NCBI RefSeq assembly: GCF_030848805.1
Contig: NC_092363.1
Location: 12,754,886 to 12,818,885 of the forward strand
DNA: 64,000 nt
Direction: 5' to 3'
From: Temnothorax longispinosus
Lineage: Eukaryota > Arthropoda > Insecta > Hymenoptera > Formicidae
A program made the translations under genes and the position numbers. How positions within the stretch are numbered: position 1 is the stretch's first letter; each line of letters starts with the position of its first letter. This document shows, piece by piece, positions 1-9,927 of this stretch. A model generated the notes under the pieces. The model ran no database searches, was not told the origin of the DNA, and worked only from the letters and a program-made list of their open reading frames with translations.

Positions 1-120
1 GCCCATTACGCGCGTGCGGGAATATCTCATTCCTGCACGGGTTTGATTGGGGAATTTCTCGCGTGTGAAATTGGCTATTTGTCGCACAGATGGCGCGCGC
101 GTAATGGGCCACTTTCCATG
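1..120. repeat. Dispersed repeat, left-edge copy
   Basis: About 105 bases closely match 63136-63240, in the same orientation. Shared blocks include a Cys-free, GC-rich core with CGCACAGATG and GGCCACTTTCCA. The two copies differ at scattered positions, so this is an old interspersed repeat, not an assembly overlap. No coding potential is seen. Family not recognised. Confidence 0.6.
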
Positions 121-486
121 CACGTGTGACATAAATGTTTTTTGCATAGATAATAACAAATAAAAAACATCACAAGGCGCGCGCGAAACGCGCGCTATAA
201 TCTATCTAGTCCATATTATTGTTGTCGCTTTTTTCGCGATGCCGATTGGTTCTCTCGCTGCACTTACTTCATGAGCAGCTGTCAAGTAATAGCATAATGT
301 TAAAGCTAAATAGCGCGCGCGAAGCGCTTGTCTATGATGCCTAGTGTATTACAAAAAGATGTGTTCTGATTTCATTGTTAAGATTATATTTTGGCTGAAG
401 AGAGAATAGAGGTCGCAACTTGTTCCAGTATAATTCAAGTATAGAAAATATTATACAAATATATAAAATATTATGAATATAAAAAA
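121..486. other. Non-coding stretch with CpG-rich patches
   Basis: No gene is seen. Two short runs of GCGCGC (about 176-200 and 313-330) stand out against AT-rich sequence and may belong to the same old repeat as 1-120. The stretch lies inside the FHIP intron. Confidence 0.4.
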
Positions 487-1526
487 GGTAATTATATAGT
501 TTAGCGGAGCAGGTTCCGATGACCTTGACCTTGACATATGTTATCAAGGTCATTGTCACCCTTCTTGAATGACCTTTATAAGGTTTTAGCCGGCGGACAG
601 TTTTTATTAAAAAGTTATTAACAAAAGTTATTAACAAAAAAGTTATTAACAACAAAAAGTTATTAACAAAAGTTTAAGAAATATAACAGTTTGTGTCAGT
701 GCTAAGGGAAGTAATTTGGTGATATGTGTGTATAGATAGTACACATGTAGGCAGGGGAGGAACTACAGCTCCTCCTCCCGTAGCAGGGTTAGTTGGGGGT
801 AGACCTCGGTTTGCGTGGAAAGTTGAAAACCCGAACCGTAAAATGATAGACCTCGTTTCGTGTAAATGATTCTCTGGACAGCATTGTATTTTTCGCAAAC
901 AAGATCCATCCCACCCCACTCCACTTCACCCTCGCTTTTAAGGCAAAACGAGGTCTATCATTCTACAGTTGGGGTTTTCAACTTTCCACGCATCCTCATC
1001 CACTTCTGTGGGGGAAGGTAGCGCCTTCCCGTCTACATCTGTACTGTCTATATACATATTAGTAAATTACTTCCCTTATAGACCTCGTTCTACATATGTA
1101 CACGTGTGGGCAGGGGTGGGCCTTCCCCGCATTCAATAAATAATATTTACAATTATAATCATACAATTATGGTTAAAGCAGAGAATACTTTGTATTCATG
1201 CTTTCTAACATATAAAATTGTATATATACTTTTCTATACCAAGTATTCTCTGCTTTAACGAAATACTGTTTAATATATTAATAATTCACTGCATTAAATG
1301 ACTTTTTTTTGTTTATACAGTACTATTTCCACATACATATTAGCCGTTTATGCCTTTCAATATTCAAAATAACTGCTGTATTTTTCAAACTTTTTTTGTT
1401 AATAACTTTTTAATAAAAGACGACCGCCGGCTAAGACCTTCTGAAGTTCACTCAGAAGGGTGACTTTGACAACATATGTCAAAGTCAAGGTCATCGGAGC
1501 CTGCTCTGCTAAACTAGATAATTACC
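487..1526. mobile_element. Foldback DNA element (GGTAATTA family), copy 1
   Basis: The two ends are long inverted repeats. The left begins GGTAATTATATAGTTTAGC and continues through GACCTTGACCTTGACATATG and GTTATTAACAAAA. The right arm (about 1370-1526) is its reverse complement, ending in ATTACC. The interior (about 670-1140) repeats a module containing GTACACATGTAGGC and GAGGTCTATCATT in both orientations. No transposase is present, so it is non-autonomous. Related copies or pieces occur at 5690, 6139, 44930/47642 and 55975-57840. Confidence 0.75.
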
Positions 1527-1702
1527 AAAAATATAATTATATTACACAAATCTACGCTTACAAATTTGTATTAGCTTTAATTTAATCTTTCTATAAATAA
1601 ACTAATTATTGTTTATTTTATTCACTTGTTTTATATAAAAAAATATATAAAAAAATAATTATTTTAATAATGACAGAAATTTTTTCTTCGCCAGTAAATA
1701 TT
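1527..1702. other. AT-rich intronic spacer
   Basis: Very AT-rich sequence between two mobile elements, within the inferred FHIP intron. Nothing else is seen. Confidence 0.4.
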
Positions 1703-2037
1703 TAATAATCGAAAATTAGGCGACCAAACTGGACCAAAATTCATCTATATATTAAAACTCACGACGTTTAGACCATAATCTGGTCCTTTTCAAGTGAGAG
1801 ATTTAAAAACTCCAGTAAACATATACGCAGAAATGTACGCAGAAAACATCGTACGTTAGGACCAGTTAGGATACACGTCTGGCCACGTACGATGTTTTCT
1901 GCGTACATTTCTGCGTATATGTTTGCTAGAGTTTGTAAATCTCTCACTTGAAAAGGACGATATTATGGTCGAAACGTCGTAAGTTTTAAATATAGAAGAA
2001 TTTGTTGACAGTTGGATCGCCTAATTTTCGATTATTA
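1703..2037. mobile_element. MITE with ~150-bp inverted arms
   Basis: A 335-bp near-palindrome. The left end TAATAATCGAAAATTAGGCG is mirrored by the right end CGCCTAATTTTCGATTATTA. Inside, CAGAAATGTACGCAGAAAAC at about 1830-1850 is mirrored at about 1892-1912. There is a short central spacer and no ORF. It sits 65 bases beyond the last FHIP splice donor, inside the intron. Confidence 0.75.
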
Positions 2038-2101
2038 ATTATTTTAATATTTTATAATACATTTTAATCATAAATGCAATCACAACTCGACAAATATATA
2101 C

Positions 2102-3622
2102 CTGAAATAAAGATCTGATGCTGGGTTGAAATACAAGAGAATGGTTCAGCAGAAACGATTGCAATAAAGGTTGCGGGTATATGGCCAATCTGCTAATGAG
2201 GCCCGTGAGGTGTAAATTGACATACAAATTATTGCTTGTCATACATTCGAGTTTCCGTAAAACCACATCTAAAAATATGCCGACATTTGGCTGTCCATTA
2301 AACACATCTTGTCGATACGAAATGTCCTTATTTAATTTACTTGACGTTTCTGCAGTTGGGGGATTCGATTCTCCGACATTACGCATAGCGACATCATCAA
2401 CCTCTTTCTCAATTACAATGTGTGTTTTTTCAGGTTCACTCATACGATCCTCGCTGGTTTCGTTATCTGGCGTTGACTCTGGCGATCCTTTAAATGCAAA
2501 ACTTTCATAGCCGCTGCTCTCACCCAGTGACATAAGCGAATTCATAGCCGTAGTCGAATCGTCTATGCAGCTATCGGATTCCTTCTTATCTAAGGTCTCC
2601 TCTGTATATTCTGTCATTCCGATACTTTCGTTCAATAGCTCTGCAATATCGGCATCCAATTGCGCCTGTTCGTCGAGAGATAGTGCAATATCCGTATTCA
2701 ATTCGTTTTTAATATTATGTTCATTGCTGTTTAAATCTTTGCCCTCTAACAAAGATTGAATATTAAGTAATACATTATCCAGTGATGTACCATCATCATT
2801 TTTGCACGATTTTATTGTATTTTTAATCATTTCCAATGTTCTAGATTTTTCTGTTTTTTTCTGTGATTGATCAGATATAATATTTTCATCTATCAACGTA
2901 GTCATGCTACTAGTATTGCTATTTCGAAGTAAATTACCATCGTACTGGCAAGACCAATTGGAACACGCATTACGGCAAGCTTTGATCTTTTGTCTGGCAT
3001 CACAGAGATACGCATGATAATTTCCATATAAGCTATCTGATAATCTCGTACCGTAATTTATCGATGCTGGTAGTGATTTCATGGAATCGGATGGGATATA
3101 TCCATATTTATCATAAGTGGATGATACGGTGCTAGGTAAAGAATTCGTTTGCGACTCCAATGTAAATACGGAGCAGCAACATGGTGTTAGGGATAAAAAT
3201 TTTTCTGCTGCACGTCCAAAAGGATCTATATCCCTCAGTCGGCTACGTTGAGAAAGCATTACATGTGAACATGGATTTAATGCACCCAAACATAATTCCA
3301 ACATAACATCTTCGCAATTTAAATTAACCAGAGTTTCAAACAATGCCAGAGTAACTATGCACAACTAAATTGAAAAGTAAAATGTTAGAAACAAATTAAT
3401 ATTTAAAAAATATTTTGTCAGATGGTTTGTAAGAATGAACGATTTGTAATTTACCCTCGATCGAGAAGAAATCCTCTGTATTAAGCTATCCAGTATTCTA
3501 CAGTCATCGTAATTATCTTCTAATAGAAATCTAACAAGTGATTTCAACAAACCAGGATCGGTTACAGATCGAAGAAATAAATCAAAATAAGCTGTTGCTG
3601 TAACCAATTCTTCCACGGTCGT
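2102..3622 (-). CDS. FHIP: FTS- and Hook-interacting protein (FHIP/FAM160 family), two internal exons
   Basis: FHIP proteins join FTS and Hook in the FHF complex, which links endosomes to dynein. Exon A is 3455-3622 (56 codons, phase 0), preceded by a pyrimidine-rich AG acceptor and ending at a GTAAAT donor. A 90-base intron (3365-3454, GT-AG) separates it from exon B, 3364-2102, which ends at CAG|GTATAT. Exon A encodes the conserved LVTATAYFDLFLRSV segment. Exon B starts LCIVTLALFETLVNL, then CSHVMLSQRSRLRDIDPFGR, a variable acidic Ser/Glu-rich linker of about 250 residues, then the conserved block NLYVNLHLTGLISRLAIYPQ ending SIRSLFQ. No stop interrupts it. The gene runs on to the left beyond base 1. 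The 5' exons (roughly the first 300 residues of the family) were not found in the window, so they lie in unread short exons or beyond a long transposon-filled intron. The reading frame and splice sites look functional. Confidence 0.9.
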
Positions 3623-3660
3623 CTGCAAATATTTTTTCAAAAAATTAAAATAAAAATTTA

Positions 3661-3686
3661 AACACACACACACACACACACACACT
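3661..3686. repeat. (CA)n microsatellite
   Basis: About 12 CA units, 40 bases upstream of the FHIP exon A acceptor on the coding strand. Confidence 0.9.
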
Positions 3687-3978
3687 CATACACAATATAC
3701 AATTTAGACAATTTTTTAAAAATAATTAATAAATTATAAACAATATGTTAGTAATTAGTAAGATAATACTTTATAATTGTGTTACCAATTTATAAATCTC
3801 TTTTGTTAATACTTATGTCTTTGATTTTTTTAACAGCCTACATCGAAAATTATTTATAAAATTATGCAAGTATTTTGATTCAAATAAACGATATCTTATT
3901 TCGATAAATGATGATCGAAATTTTCTTACTCCTTATATACTTTCAAAATATTACTTTCATCAGGTGAAAACAATTAAT

Positions 3979-4046
3979 GAAACAAACTGTCATTTATTTG
4001 TATAGATACAAATTTGTATAGATACAAATAAATGACAGTTTGTTTC
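3979..4046. repeat. 68-bp palindrome
   Basis: Arms begin GAAACAAACTGTCATTTATT and mirror each other around AAATTTGTATAG near 4013. It could form a cruciform or hairpin and may be a tiny MITE or a recent inverted duplication. Confidence 0.75.
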
Positions 4047-4122
4047 AATAATAATCGTTCAATAAAATAAAGAATACAAATCTTATTAAATTCTTTTTAT
4101 GCAAAAACGATATATGTATAAT

Positions 4123-4672
4123 ACAGGATGTTCGGAAATTGACCCGACAAACTTTCAGAGATTGTCGGGGGCATCATAAGGATCACTTTTTTGCAAATGG
4201 ACCCGGGGTCAGAAACGCATTGTTACATCGCTATGGCGTCGGGAACGTCAGCGGCAAAAGGCTCTGAGGTGAAATCAAGGATGATCCTAGTGTGTTCACC
4301 AGAGTCTGCCGGTCCATGGTTTGGCGCTATCGTCTATGCAAAGATCATGGGGGACGACACTTCGAGCACCTGTTCTAAGCTAAGGTCCGTATTCATAGTC
4401 GGATTTTAATTTCAAGACAGTCTAAGTAATGTCTTAAGATGCTAATATGGCTCTGTGATTGGTTCGTAACATCTTAAGATCGTACTTAAGATGGTCTTAA
4501 ATATAAGATTCAACTATGAATACCGGCCTAAGACACTCTTCTCATAACATCACTCATAAGCAGTAGCGATGTAACGATACATTTCCGACTCCAGGTTCTT
4601 TAGCAAAAAATGACCTTTATAGTGCCTCCGACAATCTCTGAAAGTTTGTTGGTTGAATTTCCGAACACCCTG
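4123..4672. mobile_element. Mariner-type non-autonomous element
   Basis: The ends ACAGGATGTTCGGAAATT and AATTTCCGAACACCCTGT are inverted repeats of about 45 bases that also share CAAACTTTCAGAGATTGTCG. TA dinucleotides flank both ends, as for Tc1/mariner elements. The interior is GC-richer than its surroundings but has no recognisable transposase. A second element is nested at 4384-4528. Confidence 0.7.
4384..4528. mobile_element. PIF/Harbinger-like MITE nested in 4123-4672
   Basis: The 145-bp insert has ends GGTCCGTATTCATAGTC and GACTATGAATACCGGCC-like (right end AACTATGAATACCGGCC). TAA lies on both sides (4381-4383 and 4529-4531), the 3-bp target duplication typical of PIF/Harbinger elements. 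Confidence 0.7.
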
Positions 4673-4675
4673 TAT

Positions 4676-5060
4676 ACAGGGTGTTCTAAAAAAATGGTAT
4701 TAAATTTTAGGAGTATGTATAGTACTTGTAAAAACATACCAAAAAGTCTTAACAAGCATTACTCCAAAAACAATTTATTTCCAAGTTATAAAGCATTTTC
4801 TGCTGTAATAAATAAAAAACAAATTTAATATACAACAGATGTTTGATGTACCCTTCATTCATTTCAACACACAATTCGGCACGCTTCTCATTAAAGATTG
4901 AACGTTTAAAAATTCCAGTTTTATTTCGTATTTGTTGACAAAAGTTTTCAATTTTCTGTATCAGCTTTCATCCAATGTGTCAACTGATGTGGCATACACC
5001 ATGCTCTTTAAATGTCCCCATAAATAAAAGTCCAAACCAGGCACTGTCAACAATTTCAAA
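4676..5060 (-). pseudogene. Mariner transposase relic, C-terminal end
   Basis: On the minus strand, 5045-4970 reads PGLDFYLWGHLKSMVYAT, matching the mariner catalytic-D region (PxLxxxDxxLWGxLK). Further on, about 4915-4830 in another frame reads NEKRAELCVEMNEGYIKHL, the usual C-terminal tail. A TGA and a frameshift separate the two blocks. The inverted-repeat end ACAGGGTGTTCTAAAA at about 4677 is the element terminus. It abuts the neighbouring mariner-type MITE, so the two insertions sit end to end. No functional protein is possible. Confidence 0.75.
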
Positions 5061-5689
5061 CAGCACTACCCCTCTGGATGGTCTGGATAAATCCAAACCT
5101 CACTCATGAATAGGTATGGAAATCCTGAGACTCATAAACAGATAATTTTTTTTAAACTAAATCGAAGAAAGTGAAAGTAAAGGCTGAAAAGCGATTTCTT
5201 TTAGTGGAAGAAGATAAAAATAAGTTGAGCAATAAACTACAACTGAGACATGTAATATTGTACTTAAAAGAGAAGCCAGAAGTTTGACCAATTTTCTCTC
5301 AATCCAGGAAATTGGTCAAACTTTTAATGACCACATTTTTTCAGCATTCTCATATTCGAACGGTCGGTCATTTTCGACATTTTAGGAGATTAAAAATCTA
5401 TCTAATTGTAAGATCAACAATGTCTCAAAATTAAATGACATTTCAACGTTAAATATTTATCATGAGATGATTGATGATATAGATATCGAAAAGTTTTTAA
5501 ACAAATTTATAAAGAAACATAATATTTTAAAATGCAAACATTTGCTGTGATGTATAAAGATAAATAAATATATTTTGTAATTTTTTTAAACCATGGTTAT
5601 TATTTATTTAACCTCTTCTTGTATGAATTAAACTATCGGTAAAAAAAATTTCCTTTTTACATCACCTTAATAATCAAAAAATAAAAAAT
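5061..5689. other. AT-rich stretch without recognisable gene
   Basis: Probably includes decayed mariner sequence near 5061-5200. Nothing else is identified; ORFs are short and broken. Confidence 0.35.
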
Positions 5690-5876
5690 ATGGTAATTAT
5701 ACAGAAAGAGGGCAACCTCACTGATTTCAATGACCTTGACATATGTTGTCAAGGACGTAATCTTGAGTAACTTTTCTTTATAACTTAATCGGCGGTCATT
5801 GCCTATTTAAAAGTTATGAACAAGAAAAGTTTGAGAAATTTACTAGTTTATGTCAGTGCTAAGGGAAGTAAAATTC
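5690..5876. mobile_element. Foldback element fragment (GGTAATTA family)
   Basis: A single arm: TGGTAATTATACAG, then TGACCTTGACATATGTTGTC, AAGTTATGAACAA and the inner motif GTCAGTGCTAAGGGAAGTA. No matching second arm is seen, so it is a solo end. Confidence 0.65.
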
Positions 5877-6040
5877 AAATATATCATTAGACTCGTGAAA
5901 TGTCAATAAATTAATTAAAAGACGGCGATACGAGTCAAGCGCGGTACGTGGTGCGCAAATAGAGAATTAATAGTTACAGAAGTAACGAATTACAATGTAT
6001 ATACGTATATACATGTATTCCAACTTAATAAAGTGCGCGC

Positions 6041-6072
<32 letters not shown>
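6041..6072. repeat. (ACGC)n microsatellite
   Basis: Eight tandem CGCA units in AT-rich DNA. Confidence 0.9.
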
Positions 6073-6073
<1 letters not shown>

Positions 6074-6138
6074 AACCTGATTCCTGTCAACTTTAACATT
6101 TAATATCTCGCGTCGCGGGGCAGAGCGACACTTTTTTC

Positions 6139-6774
6139 GGTAATTATACAGTAATACGGACCACTCTCCGATGACCTTGACCTTGAGATATGTTGTCACC
6201 TTCCTGAGTGACCTTCGGAAGTTTTTAGCCGTCGGTCGTTATTCGTTAAAAAGTTATTAACAAAAAAAGTTTCGAAATTATAGCAGCTATTTTGAGTATT
6301 GAGAAGCATAAACGACCAATATTACGTCTTTTTTTTTAAGTAGAGAATATCTCGTTTTGCGTGAAATATTCTTTCGACGTATAGATTAGTGACGCGCTTT
6401 AAAAGTATTTAAGTGTAACCTATGTAGGTTAGTTGACGCGCTTTAAACATTTAAATATTTTTAAAGCGCGTCACTAATCTACATAGGTTAGTTGACGCGC
6501 TTTAAACACTTAAATACTTTTAAAGCGCATCACTAATCTATACGCCGAAAGAATATTTCGCGTGGCAAGTGTAATGCGTGAACTATGTCGACATATATAT
6601 TAGTCATTTATGCCTTCCAATACTCAAAATAGCTGCTATATTTTCCAAACTTTTTTTGTTAATAACTTTTCAACAAATAACGACCGCCGGCTAAAAATTT
6701 CTGAAGGTCACTCAGGAGGGTGACCTTGACAACATATGTCACGGAGGGTGGTCCGTATTACTGTATAATTATCC
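6139..6774. mobile_element. Foldback DNA element (GGTAATTA family), copy 2
   Basis: Starts GGTAATTATACAGTAATACG and ends with the mirror CGTATTACTGTATAATTATC. Both arms carry the ACCTTGAC...CATATGTTGTCA and GTTATTAACAAAAA blocks. The centre (6345-6570) is itself a stacked palindrome, with GACGCGCTTTAAA present several times in alternating orientation. Confidence 0.75.
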
Positions 6775-6849
6775 TTTTTTCTGCCAGATTCTTTCGTTTC
6801 GTGCAAAAACGCGCCGATTGAGTATAATTTCATCGATATTAGAGGTGAG

Positions 6850-6877
6850 GCCCCTAAACTGTATAATTACCAAAACA
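6850..6877. mobile_element. Solitary foldback right end
   Basis: CTAAACTGTATAATTACC matches the right terminus of the GGTAATTA family but has no partner arm nearby. Confidence 0.45.
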
Positions 6878-6904
6878 ATATTTCGTCAATCGGACGGGAT
6901 TTTA

Positions 6905-7108
6905 GGCTGTATGCAAAAAGGCTAGACGTCTTGTTAGCCACATTGCAAAACGTGCATCACCAATGAGGCTGGTGCTAGTTAGGCTTTTTGCAAAAAGTCT
7001 AAAGTGTGTCAGCCTTATTGACAACTAATGAATGGTTTCGCAAAAAGACGACTTTTTGCAAACAGGCTAGTTTTTTTGCAAAAAGGCTGATTTCGCAAAA
7101 GGGCTGCG
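6905..7108. repeat. Cluster of GCAAAAAGGCT motifs
   Basis: About six copies of GCAAAAAGgCT or variants, spaced 20-60 bases apart on the plus strand, with one inverted occurrence near 6980. No known element family is recognised. Confidence 0.5.
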
Positions 7109-7120
7109 ACATACATAATA

Positions 7121-9141
7121 CTAAATTTTTCGCCCGCGCTTCGGGCTCAAAATCTATTCCCCTCTCCCCAAACTCACTCATTAATTAGGAGCACCTTTGA
7201 TATTCTTTCTCCTCAAACTCTAACCTACATCTTCAAATTCTTTTTTAAAAAATAAAAAATAATAGATAATATTATAGATGCAGATTAGCATATTGTCAAA
7301 TATTTCAAAAATGTAATCCCTTATATTAGTCTTTAAATTTTATTTTTGCTCGCGCCTCGAACGTTTTTACCCTCCGTTGACCCGCCATTATTAACTCTCT
7401 TTCATTTTCTTCCATTTTATTTTCTCTTTTCGAAATCATCAAAAAATTAGAGAAATTTTGGCGCCGGTTTCAAGAAAATTAATTCTTAATGAAAAATTAT
7501 CTATTAATAAAAAATTAAACTTATCCTCCAAAAATTAAAAAAATTTTGACACTTGACTCTATTTCATATATAATTCTTTAAGGTTTGGTCAATTAATTCC
7601 CGAAAAATTGGAAAAATTTTGTAACCGGTTCCCAAACAAATCGGTAACGAAAAATTATACACTTTAATTATAACAATTCCCGGGAAATTTTACCTCTATT
7701 TCATATATAATTCTTTAAGATTCGGTCAATTAATTCCCAAAAAATTGAAAAAATTTCGTAACCGGTTTCCCAAAAGATCGGTAACAAAAAATTATACACT
7801 TTATAGCAAACGCCAGGAAATTCTACCTTTATTTAATATACAATTCTTTGAAATTCGATCAATTAACTCCCGAGAAATTTAAAAAATTTCGTAACCGGTT
7901 TCCACAAAAAATTATCCATAAAAAAAATTCAGCTTGATATCTAAAAATTTACGGAAATTGGAGCAGAAATTGGAAACCCCTTTATTATTAGCAATTTTTT
8001 TATAAACTCATCGTAGCCATTCTCAAAAAATTAAAAAATTTTGAAACCGGTTTCCAAAAAATCGATTATGAAAAATTATACACGTCTTTGCCATCCCCGA
8101 AAAATTAGAAAAATTTGGGCATTGTTTTTAAGAAGGTAACGAAATATTATCTCTAAAAAAATTCAGCTAATATCTCAAAATTTGAGGAAATTAGAACAAT
8201 CACGTACATTTTTTTAAACAAAAATCGGAAACCCTTTTAGAAAAATTGGAAAAACTTTGTAACCGGTTTCAAGAAAATCAATTCATTAATGAAAAATTAT
8301 ATTATCTATTAATAAAAAATTAAACTTATTCTCAAAAAATTAAAAAAATTTTGACACAACTCCTATTTCATATATAATTTTTTAAGATTTGGTCAATTAA
8401 TTCCCAAAAAATTGGAAAAAATTTGTGACCGGTTCCCAAAAAAATCGGTAACAAAAAATTGTACACTTTATAGCAATCCCGGGGAAATTCTACCTTTATT
8501 TCATATGTAATTCTTTAAGATTCAATTATTTCCCGAGAAATTGGAAAAATTTTGTAACCGGTTTCCAAAAAGATCGGTAACGAAAAATAATACACTTTAT
8601 AGCACTCCCCAGAAAATTCTACCTCTACTTCATATACAATTGTTTAAGATTCGGTCAATTAATTTCCGAAAAATTGGAAAATTTTCTGATACCGATTTCC
8701 CTAAAAATTGGTAACGAAAAATTATACACTTTATGGCAATCCCCGGGAAATTCTACCCCTACTTCATATAATTTTTTAAGATTCGGTCAATTAATTTCCG
8801 AAAAATTGGAAAAATTTTGTAACCGGTTTCCAAAAAGATCAGTAACGAAAAATTATACACTTTATAGCGCTCCCCGGAAAATTCTACCTCTGTTTCATAT
8901 ATAATTCTTTTAAATTCGGTCGATTATTTCCCGAAAAATTAGAAAAATTAGAAAAATCGGTTTCCAGAAAATCGGTAGCAAAATACTATACACTTTATGA
9001 CACTCCCCGGAAAATTCTACCCCTATTTCATGTACGCTTGATAAAAATTCGGTCCACTAACGAATGAGTAGTTCGCGGTCAGACAGACAGACATACATAC
9101 ATACATACATACAGACGACGGTACTTATATATATAGATAGA
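7121..9141 (-). mobile_element. Non-autonomous Helitron, minus strand
   Basis: Read on the minus strand, it begins at 9141 with TCTATCTATATATATAAG (Helitron 5' TC) and contains a tetranucleotide run near 9089-9112. The interior is filled with ~132-bp repeats. It finishes with a GC hairpin GCCCGAAGCGCGGGC (7132-7146) and TTTAG|T (7121); the canonical CTAG end would be altered by one base. No Rep/helicase gene is present. The interior repeat is shared with the Helitron at 10147-11625, supporting the call. Confidence 0.55.
7440..9060. repeat. ~132-bp tandem repeat array inside the Helitron
   Basis: The unit contains TTCATATATAATTCTTTAAG, CGGTCAATTAATTCCCGAAA, TAACCGGTTTCCAAAAAG and TACACTTTATAGCA. 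TTCTAC landmarks at 8488, 8617, 8751, 8882 and 9015 give spacings of 129-134 bases. Units left of 8400 are more diverged. Related units recur at 10200-11140, 42390-42650, 43720-43830, 47900 and 50580-51960. Confidence 0.8.
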
Positions 9142-9858
9142 TATGGGGCGTTCTCCGTCACATACAAAAAGGCCACCCCCTCTTGCCCACTTCAATTTTT
9201 GAGATACAGTGCTTTAAAAGGGCTTAAAATTTTCGTTGAAGTGTTTTTAATGTTATATGACCTTTTTGACAATTCAAAATGGCGGACCCAGAATTGCGAC
9301 TAAAATGGAAAAAATTAATGATATCGTGAATAAACGTATAGAATGTGACGTAGTGGGGGTCTGATCTGTGTGTGTATGTGTGTTTGTGGGGGGGGGGGGG
9401 GGGGTCCAAGTATACACGTACTATCTTCTTGTTTTTATCCGTTTTCTGGACTGATTCTGTTTGATGGCAAACCAGATCCAAACTGACTGGCACGCATTTT
9501 CCCGTGTTTAGCATTACCCAGGATGAACAACATGGACGTGGCGGGGCTTTCATCCTTTTGAGGTGCTTGATTTACGTGAGTTTCCTTGCCTTTCACGTGT
9601 GTGTCTGTGTGCGCGTGCGTACGCAGTGTCAAAGTGCACGCGCCCCACTTTTAGTGTACGTTTGCAATAATCAATTTTCACAGATAACTTTTTTGTTTAG
9701 AGTCTAAACCTAATTCTGACAACGGTATCGTATTTTTAGATGTAATCCGCTGGCTACGCCTCAGTCTTTTGTAACAATACATTGTAGAATTTTTATATAA
9801 AGCGAATGTTTTCGCAAGTTGAGGTTAAAACAAATTTCGGTATTACAGACCCGGCTAT
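9142..9858. other. Intergenic stretch with a 17-G run
   Basis: No gene is recognised. It holds a 17-base G homopolymer (9388-9404) preceded by a TG-rich run, and a GT-rich patch near 9595-9625. Short overlapping ORFs here look like chance. Confidence 0.4.
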
Positions 9859-9872
9859 AGGATCCCCTTAAG
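9859..9872. mobile_element. Solitary end of a TTAA-target element
   Basis: ATAGGATCCCCTTAA matches the terminus of the 36017-38382 element (right end AGGATCCCCTTAA). No left partner is found, so it is a truncated end at most. Confidence 0.35.
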
Positions 9873-9927
9873 TGAGTTCAACAATTTTGCCAATAGCTTT
9901 GATATTTGTGAACCGATTTCAAGCCGC

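Larger units (their letters stand above)
3623..4122. other. FHIP upstream intron start, with CA repeat and palindrome
   Basis: AT-rich sequence 5' of FHIP exon A. It holds a CA microsatellite and a perfect short palindrome, listed separately. No other exon of the gene is recognisable here. Confidence 0.4.

Noticed and set aside
7440..9060. CRISPR array
   Set aside because: The spacing of repeats is regular, but whole ~132-bp units are repeated with no unique spacers, and the genome is eukaryotic.
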